Shown: in pieces, positions 53,620 to 64,000 of the stretch
Position numbering within the stretch: the stretch's first letter is position 1
How the letters are laid out: every line of letters begins with the position of its first letter
Source: Carettochelys insculpta
Lineage: Eukaryota; Chordata; Testudines; Carettochelyidae
Length of the DNA: 64,000 nucleotides
Reading direction: 5' to 3'
NCBI RefSeq assembly: GCF_033958435.1
Contig: NC_134147.1
Coordinates: forward strand, 44,882,001 to 44,946,000
Position numbers and translations under genes: made by a program
Notes under the pieces: generated by a model
The model's input: only the letters and a program-made list of their open reading frames with translations
Told to the model about the DNA's origin: nothing
Databases searched by the model: none

Positions 53620-55080
53620 CCCAGGCTTGTCCTTGTGGGTCCCTGCAGTAAGCGGCAATTTAAAAGCAGCTTCAGAGGCTCGCCGCATCCCTTGCTCTGC
53701 TTCCTGTATGCACAGGGGCTTGGATCACTGCATCACTGGGCCATTCTCATCATTGGCTAGTCCAAAAATGCAGTCTTTCAGGGAGGAGGCTCCCTCCACA
53801 TCTGTCACCCTTCTAGGGCCGGCCTGATGCATGGGGTGGTCTGGGGGGAACCCGGTCCCCTCCCACACATCCCAGGTTCTGGCCCAGGGACCCTAGGCAG
53901 CTGTGGCAGGAGAGGCATCCCTCCCTGGGCCCTCCTAGTGCCACAGCCCGCCTCCCTGGGCCACTTCTGCCAGACCCTCCTTCTCCCCAGTTCCTTCCCT
54001 CTGACAACCACAGTTTTTCCTCCCTTGTGAGCCCTTCTCTCCACAGTCACTGTCACTCTCTCCCCCACTCCTTCCTGGGGGAAGCCTTTTTCAAGGGCTT
54101 CACAGGCCTTGATTGGCTGCAGCTGCTTAATTAGCCCCAGGTGTTGGCTTACCCTGGTGCTTCAGGCTGATCCTTCCTGGGCCTTAGTCCTTGGGAAACA
54201 CAAACGCACACACCCAGCTGCCTATATGTCTCCCTTCCCACAGGGTGCTGTAGCTGGCTGCAGGCCTGGGTCTATCAAACTACATATTATATATTTGTAT
54301 TTCTCTCTCTGTATATAGATAGATAGATAAAAATAAATATATAATACATGGCTCAATGCCTTCCCCCTCCCCCAGAGCCAGGCACCTCCAGCCCCCAGCT
54401 CTAACCCAGTTCCCCTCCCCTCATCTAGAACCAAGCACCCCCAGCTCCCTGCAAAAACCAAAGTGCTTGATCTGGCTGTACATTCAGATGTATTTCTTCA
54501 GTCCTGTGCACAGGGGTCTGGTCATCTCCCCATGGCACAATGCAGTATCTTGTTGCTTTTCACCCCTCTCCCTTTCCGTCACAGCAGTGACAGCTTGGGC
54601 CACAATGCTCTAAGTAATACTCATGTTTGCTTACATTTCCAAGCAAGTGCTAGGGCCAGAGTGAAGATTGGGGAGCTGGTGCTAGTCAGACAGAAGGATA
54701 GCTGCAGTAGGAACTGGGTAGGTCTTTTAATATTATGGCCAGGCCTTTTATTGGTGTAGGCGTGGTTAGAAGTGGAGAAGTTTTGTTTAAAGTAAGTAAG
54801 TAGGAACACTGGTGACCATGGTGCCTGGTGCTGGCTTCCGTCTTGAACTGGGTGTTTTTGCACATGGGTTGGGGGAATGGGAAGCAAACAATGATTGTTG
54901 CCAGCTGTCTTCACAGCCTGCTCCCCACCCCTAGTGGGCACAGGAAAGCACCTGAAATGCAAGAAACTTAAATGAGGAGAGCAGCTGTTAGAGCCAGGTC
55001 AGGACAAAGATAATCTCTGGCCTAAAGAACTTGACCTGAAATAAGCAGTATGGTGAGACGTTACAATTTGTAACAGTTTC
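53620..55080. other. Intergenic GC-richer interval
   Basis: A short (TAGA)n tract lies at 54315-54331. ORFs overlap on both strands without recognisable domains. No gene supported. Confidence 0.5.
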
Positions 55081-55085
55081 TCATA

Positions 55086-55395
55086 GGCTGGGTCTACACT
55101 AGCAAGCTCTTTAGAAAGATTTTTAAAGCATTCTTTCAAAAATAAATTGAAAGTAGGTGGTGTTCCTTTTAAAATCACTCTTCCTTTCCTGTTTCAGGAA
55201 GAGCACCCCCTTTCGAAAGCTTATTTAGAAAGAAAAATTGTATAGATGCACCCCAGGCTGTATGGATACTCTTTCAAAAGAGCAAAATCCGTTTTCTTTT
55301 TTGTGTGTGGACGCACTCTTTCGAAAGAAGTTCTTTTAGAAGAGATCTTCCAGAAGAGCTTCTTTTGAAAAAATCTCTGTAACGTAGATGTAGCC
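55086..55395. mobile_element. Fold-back MITE (ttcgaaaag family), second copy
   Basis: GGCTGGGTCTACACTAGCAA at the left and ACGTAGATGTAGCC at the right are inverted ends. TTTAGAAAGATTTTTAAAGC opposes CTTTTGAAAAAATC. It resembles the element at 20370 in length and in its TTTCGAAAG words. Confidence 0.75.
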
Positions 55396-55399
55396 GCAG

Positions 55400-57385
55400 T
55401 GTATAAGGCTTAGGTGGCATGTTTGGTTTATTTCAGCTTAGTGAGTTACTGTTACCACTTGCCACCACTTAAATCCCACTTTTTATACTTTCATCACTTT
55501 CGCGTTTTACTGTCAAGCCCAGTGGAAATAATTGTTGCTTGGAATGGAGGGGATAACAGCTCTGCATCTTGCTTTGATGAAGGGGATGAACTTTATGAGC
55601 TTTCTCTGTGTAAAATTTGTACAGAGTAAGATGGATTTATTTGGGGTTTTGGTCCTATTTGGGTTGTGCTCCTGGGTGCTGTGTTAAGTCCCTGTGACTG
55701 AGTCCTCCCAAAGCTGAACTTACCAGTGTCTGTCTTATGCTGCTGGGGACTGCTACCCCAAATCTATGCCTTTGTTAAGGGAGACCAGAGTTTCTGGCAC
55801 AGCAGGAGAGGGGGGTGGGGCACCCTAGAGGTAGGCTGGCTCAACAGTGTGATCCACCCATCAGGTGACAGTCTTACAGGGCTGTGTGTGACCCAACCCA
55901 TCACACCTTTATTTATGGCCTTTAATTTTTTTGAGCTACACCTTATAAACTATGCCCAGAATAATGAAATGCATTTTGATATCTCCCCTACTTTATGTTT
56001 ATCATGTGAAGACAAAATGCCTAATCCCAACTCACTACATCAGTTTGTTTTTAAATCTAAAACCCAGTTTTAAAAACTGAATTCAGGCAGGAAATAATGT
56101 TTTGTTTTTTTTCAGTTGAAACATTCCAGATAACTTCAGCTCTTACGGAACTGCAGATGTTTTCTGCAACTACCATCTGCATATTCTCAAGGGCTTAACT
56201 CAGAGCATTTCCTCAGTTTTAAAGCGCGAGGTGAAAATTGTATAATGTCATTTCTCTTTAGAGACCAATGCATCAAACCTACTATGCCATGTTTCAAAGA
56301 ATTATAGCCATCTCCTTGCAGTCTATCAGATCACGATGTAGAGCTGCACTGAAGTCACTGGAATTACTTCCCTTTCGGTCCCATTTTTCTGATTGCTTTG
56401 CTGTATTTTATCATTATGTGCCCCTTTTCTGTAGCTCCTAGAAGAATTGGGATATATTACACACACACATACTTTTACTGACAGCATGTAGTTACTTCAC
56501 TGCAAGCTAATTGACTAGTACAGGCTCTCATAATCCGAATAGCAATAATTGTAAGCTTTCTAATCAATTTGCCAATGTTGAAGGGGGTGCTACTGTCTTA
56601 CACCTGCTCTCAGCCAAGAGTTAGGAATTCCATCTCCCTTCACTTGTACGTCTCATTAGGTTCACCATTATGAGAAAGGCCCTGCTTGGAGAAATGTAGC
56701 GGGGGATAAGTTGGTCAGAGCTGTGGGAAATTCCATCATGTGCAGCTAAACCTTCTGTGGTGAATTCTTGACCCAGCATGTGAACACCACATTAGTAAGA
56801 CATATTTCCCCTCCCTTCCTCGATGATTGGCACCTGGGGTAGCTAGCTAGGGTGCCACTCACCACGGGTCATGCTACCATGACTCCATTACAGTTTTTAG
56901 CATGTTAGCTCAATGAGAACTAGTGTGGGTACGTCTATTCCAGACAGATACACATCCCTAGCTGCAACTCTAGACAGAATTTGACACATCCTTCCTGCTG
57001 CCACTCAGCCTGGGATTCCATTCTTCCAAAGAAAAGGCCTGCTTAGGTTTCAGACTTTACCCAAGGACACCTAGCCAGTCGTTAGCCTTATGGCTACACA
57101 ACAGTTTGGAGGTATGATCTTCAGCCTGGGCAGACAAACTCCTACTAGCATGAGGACTAGCAGCACGGACAGCACCCTAGGTTAGCCACCCAAGCTTGGA
57201 CCCCAGCAATTCCAAGTTAGGGGCAGCTAGCTTCAGCAACCCCTCTAACTGCACTGGGAACCAGACCTCCCACCAGCAATGTAAACGTACCTGGGATCTT
57301 GGGAGGTGTACAAAGCCCAGACCTCCTTAATGAAGCCAGGAGCGTCCGAGGCAGACCTCACCTGCCAGAAAAACATTCAGAAGGG
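55400..57385. other. Intergenic interval, no gene recognised
   Basis: Mixed composition. A short (AC)n tract at 56459-56468. Segment 55690-55900 is GC-richer and could be an unclassified repeat. Confidence 0.5.
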
Positions 57386-57391
57386 ATATAG

Positions 57392-57990
57392 GGCATGTCC
57401 ACATTATCGAGTTTTGTCACCCAAACCTGCCTTTTGGCGACAAAACAGTGAGAGCATTCGCATTGCTGTGCGACATTTGATGCAGAACCAGTCATTTCTG
57501 GCAACAAGACTTCCACTCTTGCAAGAGACTTTTCCCCATCATCCCTTTATTGTCGAGAAAGGGCCAGGGTAGTCTCTGCTGTTTGTTTTGTTGACAGAAC
57601 TGGCCTCCACCAGTATCCCACAATGCCTCACCTGACTACTCTGCTCAATGTTTTGACCTCTGTTGCCCTGTAGGCCTATGCCCCTCCCTTTTCAAAGCCC
57701 TGGCAAATATCTGACAGCTGAGTGAGCTGCTCCATTTGGGGAGCAAACAAAAAGCAAATCATTGGATTGCTCCTTAGCTTAGCAGACTGCAGGGGGAGAG
57801 GGACAGACTGCTGTCCCAGACCTACTCATGATGTCACACCCAGCAGCTGAGGAGGCTGTGGGAGAACTCAGAGGGAATCCCAAGATGTGTGGGGATCAGC
57901 TCTGCCTTCCCACCACACTGCCCTGGGGGATACATACCCACAGTGCATTGCTGACACAGTCAGTGACGGTGCTGCCAGTGTGGATGTGGT
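57392..57990. mobile_element. Probable DNA transposon (ggcatgtccacat termini)
   Basis: GGCATGTCCACATTATCGAG at the left and AGTGTGGATGTGGTC at the right are inverted. TTTTGTCACC and TTTTGGCGACAAAAC occur behind the left end. About 600 bp, no transposase. Confidence 0.55.
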
Positions 57991-58023
57991 CTGTCAATTA
58001 GGGAGAAAGCGTGAACACCCTTA

Positions 58024-60661
58024 GGCTGTGTCTGCACTAGAGGTGTGGGTGTCGACAAAACCTGCCGAGTGTCCAGATTCTGAAGGTGTTCTATGGACAG
58101 TACGCAGCACTTTTGTTGATAGCCTTATCCCGCTCCCCACGAGGAAGAACACCTCAGTTGACAGAGATCTGTCAACAGAAAGCCGGTCTGGAGGTTCTGG
58201 GAGGCCCTCAGTTGACAGAAAAGGCCTCCAGGGGCCACAGAGGTTCCCCAGGGAACATCCTGACCACAGCAATCAGCACTCTATGTGCCTTCCTCTGGCC
58301 ATTCTTAAAGCCGCAAGCAACCCAGGAAACCCTGTAGCAGCAAGCTGAGAGCATGGATGCAGCACAGCTATAGACTGCAGTCCCCTGCGCCCTCACAGCT
58401 ATGCCCTGAGACCAAGTCTTCCCGGATAGCAGACAGACAGGCACCTTGAGACCCCCCCGTAGCCCTTGAGGGAGCAGCCTGAGGGGGTCACAGGCCCCAC
58501 AGAACCCTGGGGCACCAAGTGCCGGGCTCTATCCTGGACTGGACCTTTGGGGCAAGGAGAAGACCCTCCTCAACACCAAACCTAAGCGGTGCAACACCCT
58601 CACCTACCCCCAGATGGCCACCACCCTCGCAGAACAGGGCCACCCCACAAGGGGCACAGAACAGGTACAGGCAATGTTAAGGACCTCTGGCAGATCTAAG
58701 CCTGGGCCTGCAACGGCAGCCAAAGCTCCAGGGCAGACCAGCCCCTTTCCCCTACCACCGGGAGCTGCACCAGATGCAGGGGGAATGACACATCACCTCC
58801 TCCAAGCCACGTCGACACAGTGCTGGAGGTCCCCCACCTCCCGCTGCCGGAAGAGCCAGCAACATCTGCGACCCAACCCCTGCCAGAGCCAGAGAGAGTT
58901 GGAGGCCAGCAGCAGCACCCTCATGATTGCCCTTGAGTTGGCCCCCCACCACCAGGCCACCTCCAGGGCATCCTTGGAGCTGGGCAAAGGTCCCTCTGGT
59001 AAGTAGCCCACATGTCTCACACGCACACACACCCCCCCGGAGTGGGAGGCAGGCGCAGATGGGGTGTGCAGTAAGCATTGGCCAGCCAGCTCGGGTGGGA
59101 CCCTGTGCTGTAGTCCCAGCACGGGGAGCCACGTGCAAGGTAAAGCGTGCCACCTGGACCCAGCAGGCAGCCCCAGACACAGCCTCACAGGCCACCAGAC
59201 AAGCTCCAGGCCCAGGGGAGGTGTGTGCGCCAGCACCTGCCACAGCCAGAAGCAGGCTAGCCACAAGTCTAGACACCCTGAGGAGTGTGGCTCCCAGCAC
59301 ACAGGCATGCCCACATGTGAGAGGTAGTACCCACTGACATGGACAGCGCTGTGAGCCACAGTGATGTGTAGGGGCCCGAGGAAGGCTAGGCTGCTTCTGG
59401 CTCATCTACCATCCATGAAGGGAGCCCTCTGTGGCTGGACACCCCCTTGGCTGCTAGCCCGTTCCCCAGGGATGGGAGCAGGCACACCGGTCAGCATGGT
59501 CCCAGAGGCACTGTGGAGTCCCCGTGCGGCAGGGCCCCTTGTAAAGGTCACACATGGCTTTGCTCCCAGGATGTTCCCCTCCCTTGGCCCAGGGGGAGTT
59601 GGTTGCTGCTCATGGTTGGGGCAGGGCCATAAGGACTGTGTTGCATGAATGACTCACTGGTTCTCCTCCTTCATTACAGCTGGACCTGCACCATCCAAGG
59701 GCCGGGCCAGCCCCACCTCCCCACCGGGTGAGGGCCAGCCCCACCTGAGCATGAGGACGGGCCTGCAGCCAGAGGGGCCATCACCAGGTGCAGGAGGACC
59801 TCCAGAGGGTCTGGAGGAGGAGAGAGCTCCTGTGGTGGGTGTAGGGCAACTGGGGGTGGCTGTCACAGGTCACAGGCCTGGGACCAACTCATGTCCCGCT
59901 TTGATGCCCCCACTGGCACCTGGCAGAACATGATGGCCTGGCTGCTGCCTCTGCCACTGGCCATCCTGCAGGGAATCATGGACCTCCTGCAATGGCTGAA
60001 GACCATGGCTGTCCCCACCCCTCTGCTACCCATTCCAACCCATTCCCCACTGCAGCCCCACCACCTCCATACCTCCCCCTGCTCCCGGCCCCAACTGGGG
60101 CCCCAAACCCATAGCAGGAGGGGATCCTGAGGGTCCCTCCTCCCCACCTCCTCCGTGGACTGATGCCCTTCCACCTGTCCCAGGCCCCTACCAATGTAAA
60201 TAGTTGAAAGATGTTTGCACTTTGCTTTCTTGTAAATGGGTTTGTATTACACGGTTTCACTTGCATGCATTTCTCCTCCTCCTGGGCCCCAGGAGGGAGT
60301 CCCCTGCCCCCCTCCCATCTCCTTCCCCCCATGTTCTCCAGGAGACCCCCCCCCCACCAGTGAGGCTGCTCCCCACAGCAGCAGGCCTGTGAGAGGGTAG
60401 CACAGCACAGCTCCCAGGGTTTGATTTAGCACATCTAGCAGGGTCGTGTTAAATTGAACATTGAGAGCTCTCCTGTCCACTTGGTACTCCTTGCAGTTGC
60501 AAAGGAGTAAGGGAAATCAATTGGAGAGCCTTTCCCATTGACCTCTTGCAGTTGGGCTGTGCCGGAAATTCAACTTAAGGTAAATGGACTCCAGCTATGC
60601 AATTGTCGTAGCTGGAGATGTGTGTCTTAAATCATATTTCCTTTGTAGCATAGACCTGGCC
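58024..60661. mobile_element. Candidate 2.6-kb GC-rich DNA transposon
   Basis: GGCTGTGTCTGCACTAGAGG at the left and TAGCATAGACCTGGCC at the right resemble inverted ends of the tgtctacact group. The interior is GC-rich and C-biased. It contains a proline-rich stretch near 60000-60110 and a SRFDAPTGTWQNMMAW segment near 59894, reminiscent of C-termini of transposon-encoded accessory DNA-binding proteins, but I cannot identify a domain. It may instead be two or more adjacent repeats. Confidence 0.4.
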
Positions 60662-60957
60662 TGAGGCGCACATGGCCTTGAGGGACTAATCCTGAGGCCG
60701 TGGCTGTTGCTGCAGCCTCAGTGACACCAAATGAGCTGAGCAGATTTGCCCTTCCATGAGGGTTGAGCACAAGTATCCCAAGACTTGAGATGAATATCTT
60801 GAGTGCTGCCAACATTATATAATGCTGATTTACACCAGCTAAGGCTCTGGACCTCGGTTTTCAACAATGATCTGTGATCCTTGCAGTTCAGTTGCCTGGG
60901 GCAGGAAGTCCTTAAGCACCTTCGGGAAGATTTGTTTCCAGTAAGAATATTACACAC

Positions 60958-61137
60958 CCATCTCCTAGAACTGGAAGGGGCCTTGGGAGGTCATCTAGTC
61001 CAGTCCTGTACCCTCTTGGCAGGGCCAAGCACCAACCCTGTCATCTGTTTGCCCCAATCCCTAAATGGCCTCCTCAGGGATTGCGCTCACAACGCTGGAT
61101 TTAGCAGGCCAATGCTCAAACCACTGAGCTATTGTAA
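60958..61137 (-). mobile_element. CR1-type LINE tail
   Basis: GAACTGGAAGGGGCCTTGGG and GGTCATCTAGTCCAGTCCTG are the CR1 3' end in reverse. AGCAGGCCAATGCTCAAACC follows, a segment common in turtle CR1/SINE-like copies. Confidence 0.75.
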
Positions 61138-61144
61138 AGGAGTA

Positions 61145-61760
61145 ACAAAATTAAACATCCACAGAGAAGCAATTGCAAAGTCTCCAGTATGGGCCCTAAC
61201 TCCCCCCGCATATGTACCTCCACCACCATCCTGCAGGCCACAGACCTTCCTCCTGAAGATGTCTAAAATGAAGTTGCTGGGACGTTGGGCTGGCTAGCAA
61301 GGAGAATAGCTGATGTGAGAAGCAAGGAACATTGGCAAAGAGCAGCTACTTGTTTAGCTGCCTACTCTGCATGTGCACATGCAATATGCGTCAAGCCACA
61401 ACACAGAAGAGCAGTCGAAGCAGAAGCTGAATGTGAACATTTCACACAACGCGAAAACACAGTGACTGGCCCAATCCCTAGGGTAGCAGTCAGCATCACT
61501 GTTCTCTGGTTTGCCAGCAGGTGGCAGTAGAGCTTAACATTGCCATATTTTTTCCATTCTCGCCTGCTGTCCCTGGGTGTTTTCTTCCAACATATGGAGG
61601 AATATTTAGTTGTCTTACATGTTATGTCAGAAACTGGTACTTTAGTTTGGTCCTGCTCCGAAAAGGCTACACAAGCTTTAATTGGAATTGTGCATAAGAC
61701 CTGTATTCTGATTCTGCTTTCCTACCTTTAATGCATATTCTTCTGACTGGAAGTCAGCAC
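61145..61760. other. Intergenic interval, no feature recognised
   Basis: No conserved exon or repeat seen. Confidence 0.5.
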
Positions 61761-61764
61761 TGTA

Positions 61765-62073
61765 CAGATTGAACCTCTCTAATCCAGCACCATCCAGACC
61801 TGACCAGTGCTGAATGAGAGAATATGCCGAACCATGGTAGGGCAATATCACCTAGCACATCACCAATACTTCCACCACTTACCGGCCTCTTAGAAGACAT
61901 TTAGGGGTAAATTACAGCTAAACAACAGCACAGAACATGGAGAGCCAGGACAGGTGGCTGTAAACAAAAACTTTATGGGACCATGGGAAACGGGGTTGCT
62001 TGGCTAACTAAAATCATACTGGATTACGGATGTTGCCAGATGAAAGTGTCCCAGATTAAAGAGGTTCAACCTG
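61765..62073. mobile_element. TA-flanked TIR MITE, copy E
   Basis: CAGATTGAACCTCTCTAATC at the left and GATTAAAGAGGTTCAACCTG at the right, TA on the left and GA on the right. The interior matches the other four copies. Confidence 0.88.
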
Positions 62074-62079
62074 GACTGG

Positions 62080-64000
62080 CTTTCAGTGTGAATAAAAGGC
62101 AGAATGGTTAAAGAATTATAGTAATATTTAATTTTTTCAGGGCACTTTACATACTGTGGCCCTGATCCTGCAACATTTACCTATATCCTTAGGGTATCCG
62201 CAGCTGATCCCTTTGAGATCAATAGAACTAATTACCAGCAAACACTTAAGTTAATCTGCATGGGCTCACAGTCTGTACACCTATAAATAGCTTTACTGAA
62301 ATGCAGTAGGTACAGTTGAGGTAGAACTACTTGACAATGGAGAGGTGGTTAAAGACAATATTCACAGCTATGAAAATAATCACAAGCTCTTTAACCTCCA
62401 CGCAAAGCAGATAGGATCTCGGTTTTCAGTGTCCTCTGAAAGCTCCACACAGCAAGCTGTGGAGCTGATGTGTTTCAGACTTTGTTAGTCTGTAGAGCCC
62501 TAAGCATGCTGTGAACACAACATAGTAAGAATAGCCCCAGATGAAAAAGGGCTGATGAAAGACTGATGAAAAGGGCTGATTCACCTTACTGGCAGGCGTA
62601 GTTATTTCCAAGGAGCCAGTTTAAGATCAGAAGTCAAAGTACCTGCTGTAGATAGAGTTTGGACTTAAGGGCCTAGTTTTGCCAACACTTCACGATGGGC
62701 TTATAAGTAGTCCCATTCGTGGCTGGCATCCATTCAACTTGGGACCACTTCAATTGTGACGCAACGTTACGGACACCTGGTTGAGGGATGCTGAACTACT
62801 TTCATTGAGAGATCTGTGCTATTTTAATATAAATGAACACAGACGGCACGGAAATACATTTAAAAAGTGTTCTTGCCTTTAGGAAAAGTATTTGTGCCTT
62901 GGCAATTTGCAAGCAGGATAATGTAAAACTTATCTCTGTGGGAAAAGGATCAGGCCTTAAAGAATCAAATTTCAGTTGTTTAACACAATGGTGTTGCATC
63001 ATAGGTACAGATGGGAAACAGTATATGGTACTTTATACAATAAATTAGCTTCATTAGCACACCCTTTTGGCACAAGACAGAGCAGATAAGTTATTGGCTA
63101 GCAGAATAGATTGTTTGCTAACGACTTTCCAACGGCTCTTACATAAAATGTGCTATTCAGTTTAAATGTCATTTTACACTAAGTCAAGTTAAGCTGTTGT
63201 ATAGAAGTTTGTGTCAGCCAATATTCCAAGTCAAATATTTTCTTGTAATATTGGATTTCATAAAACAGCCACAAAAAACAGTCCTTCCCTCACCCCTCAA
63301 AAGCAGTGTCAACTTTTAATCAATCACCAACTACTTTATTTATGTTGCAAGAATAGTTGACAATTGTTTACAGAGCATCCGCAAACAAAAATTGCCCAGA
63401 ATGACATTTCCCACTAATCCTATGGAAGCGTTGTGTTCATCTCTAATTGACCTTCCATACACTTGGTGGAAGTCACTGAAACACACATAATCAGCCCAAT
63501 CAGAATTGTGCTTCAATGTTAAATATTCGTATTCTTCTGTAATTCAACATCCCTCCATGTGAGTATCATGCTGCTTTGATTCATGCGTTATGAATCCAAT
63601 TAAACCAATTCAATTTAAAATAGAATTGATTTGAGAATGTTAATTAAGGAAAAGTTACCGTGGTAAATTTTTGCTATTAAAAAGGCCAAAAGTAGAAAAC
63701 CTTTGCTAATAGGAATATGCATATTAGGTGGCATCTTAAATTGGCTACAAGAATAAGATACTTCTAGCTTTCAGGAGTGTTGAGTAAGTTCCTTGCTTTT
63801 GTAAGTTACACATAGGCTGAAGTGTCTGGAATTAGTGGACAAATACCCAAGTATTCTTCTTTTCTCAGTTCTCAGACAATGGCCCCTTGCAGCAGGCCTC
63901 GCTCGGGCAAACTCCCCAGCTGTGTGTGTAAGGCAGGTCTCCAGGAATAATAAGCTAAAGTAAAGTGATGTGCTAGTCAGTGTGAACATCAGAGTCTGGG
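62080..64000. other. Intergenic A/T-rich interval to window end
   Basis: No exon or recognisable repeat found. The ORFs at 62426-63989 have no recognisable domain. Confidence 0.5.

Noticed and set aside
58752..60332. Several ORFs of 90-217 codons on both strands
   Set aside because: They overlap extensively, have low-complexity Pro/Gly/Cys content and no recognisable domain; they are treated as transposon interior.

Overview
The window is vertebrate nuclear DNA, and the repeat content points to a turtle or close sauropsid relative. It carries CR1 LINE 3' ends, Penelope-like retroelements and their tails, an RTE-like LINE, and several miniature DNA-transposon families whose ends read ggcYRtgtctacact. 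I see no bacterial or viral gene organisation. Species assignment is inference from repeats only.

The one protein-coding gene I can establish is THOC7 on the + strand. It has eight coding exons from an ATG at 37283 to a TAG at 46009-46011, all with GT..AG introns. They sum to 615 nt, or 204 residues plus stop, the length I know for vertebrate THOC7. It starts in a CpG island (about 36.55-37.7 kb) with a GCC/GCTGCC repeat in the 5' leader, and a poly(A) signal lies near 46340. In mammals this promoter is shared head-to-head with ATXN7. I find no ATXN7 coding exon here, so at most its untranslated first exon could lie on the - strand in the T-poor GC-rich block at 36.2-37.0 kb.

The left 36 kb is a repeat-rich intergenic or intronic desert. 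At 2.28-7.25 kb there is an old minus-strand LTR element with two diverged LTR-like ends and a decayed gag-like internal region, later hit by a Penelope tail and an 871-bp DNA transposon. At 10.8, 18.7, 20.0, 38.2 and 61.8 kb there are five copies of one roughly 320-bp terminal-inverted-repeat MITE with TA target duplications. A Penelope GIY-YIG fragment lies at 15.8-16.2 kb and a hAT MITE with an exact 8-bp duplication at 18.0 kb.

The most informative region is 25.9-30.8 kb. A 5'-truncated Penelope-like element on the - strand is split by a nearly intact RTE-like LINE on the + strand. The LINE is 3486 bp and is bounded by an exact 14-bp target-site duplication. Its endonuclease and reverse transcriptase frame is broken only by three single-base shifts, so it is the youngest large insertion in the window.

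About fourteen short copies of the Penelope tail are scattered through the window. Many are fold-back (head-to-head) dimers, several have clear 9-13 bp target duplications, and the tail contains a conserved hairpin resembling a hammerhead ribozyme core.

The right 18 kb (46.4-64 kb) is intergenic. It holds a CR1 reverse transcriptase fragment (51.3-52.0 kb), a near-perfect 436-bp hairpin MITE (53.1-53.6 kb), a 310-bp fold-back MITE (55.1 kb), a possible 2.6-kb GC-rich DNA transposon (58.0-60.7 kb) and a CR1 tail (61.0 kb).
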